This document shows, in pieces, positions 25,465-34,563 of a stretch of DNA of 64,000 bases. The position numbers and the translations under genes were made by a program. The DNA comes from Flavobacterium johnsoniae (GTDB lineage: Bacteria; Bacteroidota; Bacteroidia; Flavobacteriales; Flavobacteriaceae): the NCBI RefSeq assembly GCF_001879205.1, contig NZ_MLFK01000002.1, forward strand, positions 583,736-647,735. Reading direction: 5' to 3'. The notes under the pieces are model-generated. The model worked only from the letters and a program-made list of their open reading frames with translations, was not told the DNA's origin and ran no database searches. Numbering within the stretch: position 1 is the stretch's first letter; the number at the start of each line of letters is the position of its first letter.

Positions 25465-27471
25465 TTACAATTTTTTAAATCTCACTACACCACCTCCGGC
25501 ACCGCCTAGATTCAATTGTAATTTGTCTGATGCTTTTACTGTTTTCTTAGAAATAGCAACTGCTTCAGGATTATTTTTTTGATTTGTTCCTTCTGCATCT
25601 ACATAAATTTGTGCTTCGTAAGTCGCATTTGGATCTAAGAATGATAATGAAACGTCTACTTTTCTTGGATTTTCATTGGTCAATGTTCCCAAATACCAGT
25701 CAGCGCTGTTTCTGTCTTTTCTGGCTGTTGTAATGTATTCACCAATTTTTCCTTCTACAATTTTGGTATCTTCCCAATCTGTCGGAACATCTTTTAAGAA
25801 TTGTAAAGCTGGTGTCCCTTCGTAGTTTTCCGGAAGATCTGCCAGCATTTGAATTGGAGAATAAAGCACTACATACAATGCCAATTGCTGCCCAACCGTT
25901 CCTTGAATTCTTTTTCCCGGATAACCTTGTTTTACCTCAACATCAAAAATTCCCGGCGTAAAATCCATTGGTCCGGAAAGTAATCTTGTAAACGGAATAA
26001 TACTTAAGTGGTTTGGAGGATTTCCTTCGCTCCAAGCATTGTATTCTTGTCCGCGTGCTGCTTCTCTCGAAACCATGTTCGGGAAGGTTCTTCTTTCTCC
26101 TGTATCTTTAATTGATTCGTGGTATAAAACTGCTAAATCATATTGTGCTGCTTTTTCTAAAATGTATCTGAAATAGTTCACTCCAAATTGCCCGAAGTGC
26201 ATTTGTTTCATGTTCAATTTTGAACCTACGTGACCAATTTTTACGGTATGAATTCCCAGTTTTTTGTATAAAGCAAATCCTTCATCAACTTCTTTTAAAT
26301 AGTTGATTAAGTTCGAACCTGTTTCGTGATATCCAATTAATTCAATGTTTTTGCTTTTTCCGTAAGCGACTACTTTTTCTAAATCAAAATTGTCGGCGCT
26401 TTTCGTGAAACTGAACATGTGCATGCGGTTTTCATACCAAGCAGGCGTCCAGCCTTTGTTCCATCCTTCGATCAATAAATGGTTGAAACCTTCTTTTGCC
26501 GTAAAATCGATATATTCTTCTGCATGTTTGGTTGTTGCTCCTTGTTTGTCGCTTTCCCAAAATGTATATTTTCCGATGTGCATTCCCCACCAGATTCCTA
26601 AGTATTTATAGGGTTTGAAATAAGATGCTGTGTTTTTTAATTTGTCTGGTTCGTTCAAATTTAAAATCAGGTAAGAAGTAATCAATTCTCCCGGATTTTC
26701 TCCAATTTGAATCGTTCTCCAAGAAGATGTAAAGGTATCTTTTACACGGACTTTTACTCCGTCTGCCCAAGGCACTAAGTCTGATTTTAGTTCTGTTCCT
26801 TTATTGTTTACCAAAGTCATACTTGCAAAATCATATAGATTTGCTTCGTGGAAACTTAAGGCCAAACCGCTTTTACTTTCGATTGTTAATGGAGTCAAAA
26901 CGGTATCCAATGTACTTACTGCCGCTTCTTTAAACAAGTATTCGTCACGATCTGGACGGTTTGCCGGAATCCACCATGCTTTTCCGTCTTCTTTTAGATT
27001 GAAAGTTGTTTTTTCATCCATGATGAAAATACTGTCTTTTACATTTTGTTTTGGATACACATATCTAAAAGCAACTCCGTCATCAAAAGCACGGAACTGA
27101 ATTTGCAGCTTTCTTTTGTTTCCTGTTTTCTGCTGTAAATCGACTACCAATTGGTTGTAGTGATTTCTAATATTTTTCTTTTCTCCCCAAGCTTGTTCCC
27201 AAGTTTCATCAAAGGTTGAAGTTTTAGCTCCTTTGATTTCGAAATTGGTGCTTAAATCTTCATTTCCTTTTAATAAAAATCCCATTTCTGACGGTGAAAT
27301 CACTTCGGTTTTTCCGTGAGAAACACCATATTTTGGAGCGTTTTTTACTAATTCAAATTTAATTTTGTTTTGTCCGTTTGGCGAAGCCAGTTCATAAGCA
27401 TTTTTACTTTTCTGACTGTATCCAATCGAAACTGAAAGTAATAAAGCGGGAAGAATCAGGTGTTTTTTCAT
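25465..27471 (-). CDS. GH97 glycosidase, inverting (SusB-like) type
   Basis: The 668-residue enzyme has a signal peptide ending SIGYSQ. GH97 signatures are LLIEGWNKGW, GYHETGS and REAARGQEYNAW. Glu383 (HETG), Glu452 (HESIKDTG), Glu470 and Glu476 have the spacing 69, 18 and 6, the same as I recall for the SusB residues 439, 508, 526 and 532. The position that carries an Asp nucleophile in retaining GH97 alpha-galactosidases reads VKIGHVG here, without Asp. It is therefore predicted to invert and act like an alpha-glucosidase. How that serves a xyloglucan locus is unclear; an alpha-linked decoration or a co-ingested glucan are options. Confidence 0.9.
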   Translation of the reverse strand: MKKHLILPALLLSVSIGYSQKSKNAYELASPNGQNKIKFELVKNAPKYGVSHGKTEVISPSEMGFLLKGNEDLSTNFEIKGAKTSTFDETWEQAWGEKKNIRNHYNQLVVDLQQKTGNKRKLQIQFRAFDDGVAFRYVYPKQNVKDSIFIMDEKTTFNLKEDGKAWWIPANRPDRDEYLFKEAAVSTLDTVLTPLTIESKSGLALSFHEANLYDFASMTLVNNKGTELKSDLVPWADGVKVRVKDTFTSSWRTIQIGENPGELITSYLILNLNEPDKLKNTASYFKPYKYLGIWWGMHIGKYTFWESDKQGATTKHAEEYIDFTAKEGFNHLLIEGWNKGWTPAWYENRMHMFSFTKSADNFDLEKVVAYGKSKNIELIGYHETGSNLINYLKEVDEGFALYKKLGIHTVKIGHVGSKLNMKQMHFGQFGVNYFRYILEKAAQYDLAVLYHESIKDTGERRTFPNMVSREAARGQEYNAWSEGNPPNHLSIIPFTRLLSGPMDFTPGIFDVEVKQGYPGKRIQGTVGQQLALYVVLYSPIQMLADLPENYEGTPALQFLKDVPTDWEDTKIVEGKIGEYITTARKDRNSADWYLGTLTNENPRKVDVSLSFLDPNATYEAQIYVDAEGTNQKNNPEAVAISKKTVKASDKLQLNLGGAGGGVVRFKKL

Positions 27472-27648
27472 GATATTTTTTCTTAATTCATTTTTAATAA
27501 ATCGGGTGTTGCAAGTGCTTTCACCCGATTTAGAAACTCAACAAAAACTTATTTTTATCCTAAGTTGGGATTTATTTTTTTGGCCACAGATTGCACAGAT
27601 TAAAATGATTTCTGTGTGTTTTCTTTTTCTTAATCTTTGACTATTTTT

Positions 27649-27730
27649 TTTAAACACATAGAATCATAGTTCATCGGAACTTAACAAAAGGCGTTTCACT
27701 AGTTTAAACAAACATAGTCTCTATGTTTTA
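27649..27730. repeat. AAACACATAGAATCATAG-type repeat, copy 2
   Basis: Blocks TTTAAACACATAGAATCATA, AAAAGGCGTTTCACTAGTTT and ACATAG/CTATGTTT occur in the same order and spacing as the copies at 23726 and 30347. Confidence 0.75.
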
Positions 27731-27762
27731 AATATTTTCTAATAGATTTTATTTTTCAAATC

Positions 27763-27876
27763 TTTTTTTGCCACAGATTAAAAGATTTAAATGATTTTTT
27801 CTTTTCTGTGTGTTGATTTTTTCTCGCAGATCTAGCAGATTTTTAATTTTTAATCCTTTTAATCTGTGGCAAAAAA
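27763..27876. repeat. GCCACAGATTAAAA inverted repeat, copy 1
   Basis: Left arm TTTTTTTGCCACAGATTAAA (27763-27782) and right arm TTTTAATCTGTGGCAAAAAA (27857-27876) are reverse complements, about 75 nt apart. A second copy lies at 30493-30559. Confidence 0.75.
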
Positions 27877-27908
27877 TTCGTGCAATTCGTGTAATTCGTG
27901 GCAAACTT

Positions 27909-30308
27909 TTATTTTACCCACTCCGTTTTGAAAGTGGTTTTTCCGTTTAACGGATTTGCAGTTACATCAAAATTGTTTCCGTTTTTAGTAACTTTTATTT
28001 CTTGTACGGCATCGCCTTCTGGTAAAAATACTTTAGCTGTTGCCGCTGTTGTTTTATCGCTTGCGTATACTTTTAATGTCAATTTGCTCCAATCCATATC
28101 TTTTGTAGACTGCGCTAAACCGATGTGTGGAATTGCTGTTCCGTCTTTAATTAAAACTACACTTGGCACTTCGCCGGCTTTAATTTTATGCCATCCCGAT
28201 TGGTATACTTTTTTAGTTTGGTAATCGATCCAAGTTCCTTCTGGAAGGTAAACGTCTCTTTCTTCTACTTCTTCAAAAAGCGGTGCAACCAACATACTGG
28301 ATCCAAATAAATACTGATTATCAACTAACCAAGCTCCGGGATCATTTGGATATTCTACAAATAAAGCACGCATCATCGGAAGACCTTTTTGAGAACTTTC
28401 TTTTGCCTGAGCATAGATATACGGCATTAATTCGTAACGCATATTATCTGCTTTTCTAAATCCTTCTAAGAACTCTTTACTGTACAACCAAGGCTCTCGA
28501 GGCGGTTCTCCGTGGCTTCTTACGTGAGACGTCAACATTCCGAATGGTGTCCATCTTCTGTAAATATTCTCAGGAGATTTAGTGGCAAAACCTCCAACGT
28601 CATGACTCCAGAAACTGAAACCAGAAAGACCTAATGAAAGTCCGCCGCGTAATTCTGCCGACATGGCTCCGTTTGAAGTTTCAGAATCTCCTCCCCAATG
28701 TAACGGATAACGCTGCGATCCTGCCCAAGTACTTCTCGCCCAGATTAAGGTATATCCTTTTTCTTTCTGCGTAATTTCAGCAACAGCTTTATTGTATCTT
28801 AAAGGATATAAATTGTGCTCGTAGAAACCAGTTCTTCCAGAATGGTAGATTCCGTCCGGCGGTGCAGCTTCTCCAAAATCTACTTTGAAAACGGCTACGC
28901 CTTCATCAAATAATTTTTTCAATTTTCCTTGGTACCAAGTTATCGTTTCAGGGTTTGAGAAATCTAAAACGGCATCTTCATAAGGAAGGTTTCCTTTTCT
29001 GTCTCTTACGGCTAAGTTTTTATCCATGATTTCTGGAAATAAAGTATTCTTTGGCGTGAAATACGGCAATTGCCATAAACAAACCTGGAAACCGTCTTTC
29101 TTTAAATCAGACATCATTTTGGTTGCGTCTGGAAAACGAGATTTTGCAAACTCATAATTGTTTCTCCAATCTACATCAAACCAGCCGGTATCAAAGTGAA
29201 TGACATCGGTTGGGATTTTGTATTTACGCAAATCTCTTGCAACTTCACGTCCTTCTTTTTCTGAGAAATACGTGATACGGCTCATCCAGAAACCAAATGA
29301 CCAAAGCGGCGGCATGGCAGCTTTTCCGGTTAAATTGGTATATTGATCTAAAACGTCTTTTGGTTCTCCAATGAAGAAAAACAAATCGGCTTCGTCATCG
29401 CCAATGTACATTTCGTTGGCACTTGAAAAATATTTTCCAAAGTCAACCGTAATTGGTGTAGAATGGTGCATGAAAACACCGTAGCCGCGGCTGCTCATGT
29501 AAAACGGAATCGGTTTGTACATCGTTTCATTTTGGATTCCGTTGGCGTCATCTGTCCATAAAACTACTTTTTGACCGCGTTTGTTGAATTGTGTGAAAGA
29601 TTCTCCACAGCCAAATATTTTTTCGTCTGGCTCTAAACTGAACGCCGCGCCCATACTTCTAGAGTAATCGCTGTTTCTGCGAACGTAAGAAAACGGAAGT
29701 GTTGGTGTGTATGTGTTTTTAAAATCGGTATCGTGAAGAGTGCTTGTCAACAATTTCCCTTTTTCATCGTAGATTTTTACGTGCCAAGGTTTTGTCAAGA
29801 TTTCAACTCTTCCGTGTTTGCTTGTATAGCTATGCCCGCCTTCGATTTTAGAATATTTCCATAATTCCGGGTGATTTGGCGCAACGCCGTCAACCAGCAT
29901 TAAAGATTCCTTTTGTGGATGAAACTGCGGCCCGGAAGTCGTTTTGATTCGAACTGTTCTATCCGAAACAAACTGAATTTCAAACGGCAAAACCGGAGAT
30001 TCTGCGTATTCTGTTGTTGGGAATTCGTTTGCTTTTTCTACATCAGGTTTCATCATCATGTTGTTGAAAGCCTGACGCGTTTTGTAGTTGTATCTTAAAT
30101 ATTTGATTGTTCCTTTTCCTGTTGCAGGATCAAAAGAGGCCAACTCATCAGCAAAATAAAAAGTGTTCAGATAGTTCTGAAAATCTTTACTGATATCAAT
30201 TGGTGCGTTCAGTACATCTGCGTTCTGAATTTGAGCTGAAGCATTTGGAACTGTAAGAAGTCCAAAAACGCAAATCGAAAACAAGGTTTTTAAATGTGAT
30301 TTTTTCAT
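27909..30308 (-). CDS. GH31 alpha-xylosidase-like glycosidase
   Basis: The 799-residue exported enzyme (signal peptide ending PNASAQ) is predicted to remove alpha-1,6-xylose from the non-reducing end of xyloglucan oligosaccharides. After the N-terminal sandwich (with FGCGESFTQFNKRG) the barrel shows HFDTGWF, the nucleophile in FKVDFGE (Asp477) and the acid/base in HWGGDSETS (Asp541). A DFGE sequence after the nucleophile strand is characteristic of GH31 alpha-xylosidases rather than alpha-glucosidases. The C-terminal sandwich with the AGEVPSVVLIKDGTAIPHIG segment is complete. Position between GH2 and GH97 in the locus fits sequential side-chain removal. Confidence 0.9.
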   Translation of the reverse strand: MKKSHLKTLFSICVFGLLTVPNASAQIQNADVLNAPIDISKDFQNYLNTFYFADELASFDPATGKGTIKYLRYNYKTRQAFNNMMMKPDVEKANEFPTTEYAESPVLPFEIQFVSDRTVRIKTTSGPQFHPQKESLMLVDGVAPNHPELWKYSKIEGGHSYTSKHGRVEILTKPWHVKIYDEKGKLLTSTLHDTDFKNTYTPTLPFSYVRRNSDYSRSMGAAFSLEPDEKIFGCGESFTQFNKRGQKVVLWTDDANGIQNETMYKPIPFYMSSRGYGVFMHHSTPITVDFGKYFSSANEMYIGDDEADLFFFIGEPKDVLDQYTNLTGKAAMPPLWSFGFWMSRITYFSEKEGREVARDLRKYKIPTDVIHFDTGWFDVDWRNNYEFAKSRFPDATKMMSDLKKDGFQVCLWQLPYFTPKNTLFPEIMDKNLAVRDRKGNLPYEDAVLDFSNPETITWYQGKLKKLFDEGVAVFKVDFGEAAPPDGIYHSGRTGFYEHNLYPLRYNKAVAEITQKEKGYTLIWARSTWAGSQRYPLHWGGDSETSNGAMSAELRGGLSLGLSGFSFWSHDVGGFATKSPENIYRRWTPFGMLTSHVRSHGEPPREPWLYSKEFLEGFRKADNMRYELMPYIYAQAKESSQKGLPMMRALFVEYPNDPGAWLVDNQYLFGSSMLVAPLFEEVEERDVYLPEGTWIDYQTKKVYQSGWHKIKAGEVPSVVLIKDGTAIPHIGLAQSTKDMDWSKLTLKVYASDKTTAATAKVFLPEGDAVQEIKVTKNGNNFDVTANPLNGKTTFKTEWVK

Positions 30309-30346
30309 TGGTTGTTTTTATTTTTTATTCAAAAGCCTTTTTTTTT

Positions 30347-30424
30347 TTAAACACATAGAATCATAGTTTTTCTTTGCGCTAAAAAGGCATTTCATTTGTT
30401 TAAATTCACATAGTTCTATGTGTT
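30347..30424. repeat. AAACACATAGAATCATAG-type repeat, copy 3
   Basis: TTAAACACATAGAATCATAG, AAAAAGGCATTTCATTTGTT and CACATAGTTCTATGTG repeat the block order of copies 1 and 2. A degenerate extra ATGTCTCTATGTGTTT follows near 30469-30484. Confidence 0.75.
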
Positions 30425-30492
30425 AGAAACTAGTTTCTTTTTATTCTCTTTTTACAGAAACAAAAATCTATGTCTCTATGTGTTTATTTTTT

Positions 30493-30559
30493 GCCACAGA
30501 TTAAAATGATTCGAAAGGATTTTTTTTCTCTAGCAGATTTAATCCTTTTAATCTGTGGC
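30493..30559. repeat. GCCACAGATTAAAA inverted repeat, copy 2
   Basis: GCCACAGATTAAAA (30493-30506) is matched perfectly by TTTTAATCTGTGGC (30546-30559). Same family as 27763-27876, here in the gap between GH2 and GH31. Confidence 0.75.
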
Positions 30560-30598
30560 TATATTTTTTTTTAAATCTATACGCTGAATTATACACTA

Positions 30599-33094
30599 CT
30601 ATTCTGCTGTAATTACGATTGTGGCTTGTTTTAGTCCATTCGCTTTAGCGGTTAATTCCAATCTTCCAGATTTATCTCCAGATTGTACAATTACTAAACA
30701 TTTTCCAGCCAAAGCTGTGTGTTTATTTCCTTTGTACGGTTCATGACTTACCGGATCTCCGCTGCAAACTCCAACAATTTTTCCGTTTCCTTTTAAAGAG
30801 AAATTAATTTCTTTATTAGCATTTGGAGCTAATGTTCCTTTATCGTCTAAAATATCAACTGTAATAAATGACAAGTCATTTTTATCTGCTTTTATCGTAC
30901 TTCTATCCGCAGTCAATTTTAATTGCGACGGATTTCCAGCCGTTTTAATTTCTTTTTCTAAAACTCCTTTTCCGTCTTTACGAGAAACTGCTTTTAAGGT
31001 TCCTGCTTCAAAAGGAATTCGCCACATTACGTGTAAATCATCTCCTTTTTTACTTCTTTTTCCAACCGATTTTCCGTTTACAAAAAGTTCCACCTCATCG
31101 GCTTTGTTATAATATGCCCAAACATCAACAGTTTGTCCAGCCTTCCAGTTCCAATGCGGAAAAATATGCAGTACCGTTTTGTCTGTCCATTCGCTTTGGT
31201 ACATATAATACACATCTTTCGGGAAACCGGCTAAATCAACGATTCCGAAATAAGAACTTATTGACGGCCATTCGTATGGCGTTGGTTCTCCGATATAATC
31301 GAAACCAGTCCAGATGTACATTCCAGAAAGGAAATCGTGTTTTTTGATTACTTTCCAGGTTGCTTCGTGTGTAGAACCCCAAGGCGTCTGTACCTGATCG
31401 TAAGCCGAAACCGTGTTTCCAGGATTTCCTTCTGTAAATTTAAGATCCCATCTTACCGGCCATTTTTTTATGGTGTCTGAAAAGGCATCGTAATATCCTC
31501 TTGTCTGCAGTCCCGAAGTTGTTTCGGTTGCGATGAAAGGTGTATTAGGGAAATTCTTCAGATGATGTTCATATGTTTGATGCGCATAATTGTATCCAAT
31601 TAAATCTAAAACACCTGATCCGGCAAGCGGATTGATCGAAACATCTTTTTTCTCAAACTGTAAAGTCACGGCATCAATATTCATGTTTACCGGCGGATTC
31701 ATCGCTGCAGTCAACGGACGTGTTTTATCATATTGGCGCGTTATTGCTGCTAATTCTTTGGCAATTTCCACACCTTTTTCATTCCATTGTTCCGGAATTT
31801 CATTTCCGATGCTCCAAACAAAAATACTTGGATGATTTCGGTCGCGCAGCAATTGATCTACTAAATCTTTCTTGTGCCATTTGTCCCAATCGTTTCCGTA
31901 ATCGTATTTAGTTTTAGTTTGTTTCCACATATCAAAAGCTTCATCCATGACAATGAAACCCATTTTGTCGCAAAGGTCTAAAAGTTCTGGTGCAGGCGGA
32001 TTGTGTGAAGTTCTGATTCCGTTTACGCCCATTTCTTTCATGATTTCTAACTGGCGTTCGATCGCGCGCGTGTTAATTGCAGAACCCAACGGACCCAAAT
32101 CGTGATGCAGACAAACTCCTTTTATTTTAACTTGTTTGCCATTCAAAATAAAACCTTTGTTCAAATCGAATTTAAAATCTCTGATTCCGAAATTGGTTTT
32201 GTATTGATCAATGATTTTATCGTCAAGCGAAATTTCCGTAAATGCGGTATACAATTCTGGTTTTTCAACTGACCATAAAACAGGATTTGGTACTTGTATT
32301 TTTTGCTTACTTTTTTGATTGGCATTTGCACCAATTGTTATATTTTGACTAGTCGATTTTATTCTTCTAAGATCATTTCCTATACCATAAAAAATAGTTG
32401 TTGTTAATGTTGCTTTCTTTGAAGTCGGATATTGATTCTGAATTGTAGTTTCAATATTTACCGAAGCTGTGTCAGCAGTAACTTTTGGCGTTGTCACATA
32501 AGTTCCCCATTGTGCAACATGAAGTTTATCTGTGGTTTCGATCCAGACATTTCTAAAAATTCCTGATCCCGAATACCAGCGAGAATTGGGTTGTTTTGAA
32601 TTGTCAACCTTAACAATTATTTCATTATTTTTTTCTCCGTAATTTAAATATTTAGAGATTTCATATTGAAAACCAATATATCCGTTTGGACGTTTTCCTA
32701 AATAATGGCCGTTTACCCAGACTTCGCTGTCTTTATAAACACCATCAAAAGTGATTGAGGTTATTTTTGTGCTGTCTGCCGCAGCAACTTTAAATGTTTT
32801 TTTATACCAGCCCAAACCTCCGTTTAGTGCGCCTCCGCCGTAACCTGCAGGGCTTTTTTCATCAAAATTCCTTTCGATGCTCCAATCGTGAGGAACGTTT
32901 AATGTTCTCCATTTTGTCGAAGTGCCGATGGTATCTTTATCAATAATGCTGTCATTTAAGTGAAAACTCCAATCTTCATTAAAAGAAACTTTTCTGTTGC
33001 TAAATTTTTCATTTGTTGTTGTTTTACAGGCTGTGAAAAACAACAAGCTGACAAAGAATAATCCTATTTTTTTATATGCAGTCGGCTTAAACAT
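30599..33094 (-). CDS. GH2 beta-galactosidase lipoprotein
   Basis: The 831-residue enzyme is predicted to remove beta-1,2-galactose from xylose in galacto-xyloglucan after defucosylation. Lipobox FFTAC (Cys23). Domains in order are sugar-binding jelly roll (VPHDWSIERNFDEKSPAGYGGG, SRWYSGSGIFRNVW), Ig-like domain, and TIM barrel with GVCLHHDLGPLGSA, RTSHNPPAP, the acid/base in WSIGNEIPE (Glu432) and the nucleophile in IATETTSG (Glu524). A DUF4982-like domain and an invasin/Big-like C-terminal domain (LKLTADRSTIKADKNDLSF) follow. The length and order are standard for Bacteroidota GH2 enzymes. Confidence 0.92.
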   Translation of the reverse strand: MFKPTAYKKIGLFFVSLLFFTACKTTTNEKFSNRKVSFNEDWSFHLNDSIIDKDTIGTSTKWRTLNVPHDWSIERNFDEKSPAGYGGGALNGGLGWYKKTFKVAAADSTKITSITFDGVYKDSEVWVNGHYLGKRPNGYIGFQYEISKYLNYGEKNNEIIVKVDNSKQPNSRWYSGSGIFRNVWIETTDKLHVAQWGTYVTTPKVTADTASVNIETTIQNQYPTSKKATLTTTIFYGIGNDLRRIKSTSQNITIGANANQKSKQKIQVPNPVLWSVEKPELYTAFTEISLDDKIIDQYKTNFGIRDFKFDLNKGFILNGKQVKIKGVCLHHDLGPLGSAINTRAIERQLEIMKEMGVNGIRTSHNPPAPELLDLCDKMGFIVMDEAFDMWKQTKTKYDYGNDWDKWHKKDLVDQLLRDRNHPSIFVWSIGNEIPEQWNEKGVEIAKELAAITRQYDKTRPLTAAMNPPVNMNIDAVTLQFEKKDVSINPLAGSGVLDLIGYNYAHQTYEHHLKNFPNTPFIATETTSGLQTRGYYDAFSDTIKKWPVRWDLKFTEGNPGNTVSAYDQVQTPWGSTHEATWKVIKKHDFLSGMYIWTGFDYIGEPTPYEWPSISSYFGIVDLAGFPKDVYYMYQSEWTDKTVLHIFPHWNWKAGQTVDVWAYYNKADEVELFVNGKSVGKRSKKGDDLHVMWRIPFEAGTLKAVSRKDGKGVLEKEIKTAGNPSQLKLTADRSTIKADKNDLSFITVDILDDKGTLAPNANKEINFSLKGNGKIVGVCSGDPVSHEPYKGNKHTALAGKCLVIVQSGDKSGRLELTAKANGLKQATIVITAE

Positions 33095-33173
33095 AGTGTT
33101 TTAAATTTTAATAACCTGAAAGCAGTTTTTCGGCTGCTTCCAAGTTATTAGTTAACCAAAATTTATTTCATTT

Positions 33174-34541
33174 TTAAGGGATTATATAGTGGAATACAAA
33201 CCATTCATCTTTGCCCGCATCATATGATGTTCCAAACCAGATACCTTTTTGAAGGAAGTCATTATTGTAGGCTTTAACTACTTTAATAACGTTGGTTGTT
33301 GGGTTCATCCAGCTTGTTGAATTTTGAATAAGCGTGTTGGTTCCTAAATTGATTTCATTTTTGGCTTCATCAATTGTAAATAATCCTGTGGTTACTACGC
33401 CGTTTTGGCTTCGGGTATAATTTAGTTTTCCTCCAAATTGATCAAAACGAATCCATGAATTACCAGCCGCTTCTGCCCAGTCATCATTCCATCCCCAGTT
33501 ATAAGAACTTGTGGCATTGATAGTCCATCCTTTTCCTTTTCCTAACCAGTCAACAGGATTTCCTTTGCCGTCTAAGCTCCAAACTCTTCCTGCACCAACG
33601 CCTCCGGTAATCATTTTTAATAATTCGCCTGAAGCAAAAGTTGGATTGAAACCTTCATCGTAAGTTGGTCCGGTAACCGGCGGTACATAACTGTCTGCAT
33701 ATTCTTTTGAAACAAAGTTCCAGATATACCACCACGGGCCTTCGCTATTGGTTCTCATAATGGCAATTCGCAACTGGTTTTCAGTAAGTTTTAATACTTT
33801 AATATTGTTATTCCAGTTGGTTGCGTTTGCAATATAATTGTCTGGTCTTAAAATCGTTGCTCCAGTTGTGGTTAAAGTATGCGTATTAACGTCTAAGAAA
33901 TAAGTACCGCTTTCTTTAGTTGTACCATCAGGTTCATTAACCGTCATGAAAGGCCCGCCTTCAAGACTGAATGTCATGGTTCTTCCCCAATGCATATCAG
34001 CATCTGAACTTGAATTTGCATTGCCTTCCGGCTCCCAGTTTGGTGTAAAATTACCCCATTCTACTACTGTACTAGGATCTGCATAAGACATTGCTCCCAT
34101 TGCTAAACCATATTTACCATTGTCTGCAATCCATACTTTCTTTTTGCCAACTCCTCCTGATAAAGCAGTCCAAAGCGGATCATTCACATAATTTAAATTA
34201 TCCTGAGTAACGGCCACCGTAACAGGATCCAGTTCTACGATTCCTGCGCTTGTTACTGCCGAAATTTTTATCGTATAGTTTCCTTTAAAAGCGTACTGAA
34301 CCGTTTGTACAGCCTTATCTGATTTTCCTGTAACATAATCCCAATTTAAGATAACACCAGGAGTTGTGTTTTTTAAGATCACGGTATTTCCTCCCGGATC
34401 TTTTACTAAATCCTGAGTAATTTCAAAATGTATATCCGATTTGTCGATCGGGCCGTCAAGAGAATAACTTTCAGGCGAACAAGATGATACCAGCATTGCC
34501 AGCATCAAAAATGATGTCATTAATAATTTTATATTTTTCAT
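33174..34541 (-). CDS. Surface glycan-binding lipoprotein (third component of the SusCD locus)
   Basis: A 455-residue lipoprotein (lipobox LVSSC, Cys21). A PKD-like domain (about 30-115, ILNWDYVTGKSDKAVQTVQYAFKGNYTI in part) is followed by two related modules that both begin GGVG-x3-VW (GGVGKKKVWIADN near 130 and GGVGAGRVWSLDG near 312). Each is rich in Trp and Tyr (MGAMSYADPSTVVEW; WGWNDDWAEAAG). I know no enzyme motif here; position directly after SusD and the aromatic content point to a SusE/F- or SGBP-like role. The repeated module suggests two glycan-binding sites. Function is inference; the surface lipoprotein call is firm. Confidence 0.75.
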   Translation of the reverse strand: MKNIKLLMTSFLMLAMLVSSCSPESYSLDGPIDKSDIHFEITQDLVKDPGGNTVILKNTTPGVILNWDYVTGKSDKAVQTVQYAFKGNYTIKISAVTSAGIVELDPVTVAVTQDNLNYVNDPLWTALSGGVGKKKVWIADNGKYGLAMGAMSYADPSTVVEWGNFTPNWEPEGNANSSSDADMHWGRTMTFSLEGGPFMTVNEPDGTTKESGTYFLDVNTHTLTTTGATILRPDNYIANATNWNNNIKVLKLTENQLRIAIMRTNSEGPWWYIWNFVSKEYADSYVPPVTGPTYDEGFNPTFASGELLKMITGGVGAGRVWSLDGKGNPVDWLGKGKGWTINATSSYNWGWNDDWAEAAGNSWIRFDQFGGKLNYTRSQNGVVTTGLFTIDEAKNEINLGTNTLIQNSTSWMNPTTNVIKVVKAYNNDFLQKGIWFGTSYDAGKDEWFVFHYIIP

Positions 34542-34563
34542 TTTCTTTCATTTATAGTTAAAA

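Larger units (their letters stand above)
27472..27908 (-). other. 437-bp repeat-filled gap between GH31 and GH97 genes
   Basis: No coding sequence is seen. The gap holds a partial GGCCACAGATT unit (about 27580-27615), the AAACACATAGAATCATAG repeat (27649-27730), and a long GCCACAGATTAAAA inverted repeat (27763-27876) followed by tandem AATTCGTG units up to the GH31 stop. No exact minus-strand TAnnTTTG box was found, so an internal promoter is unproven. Confidence 0.7.
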
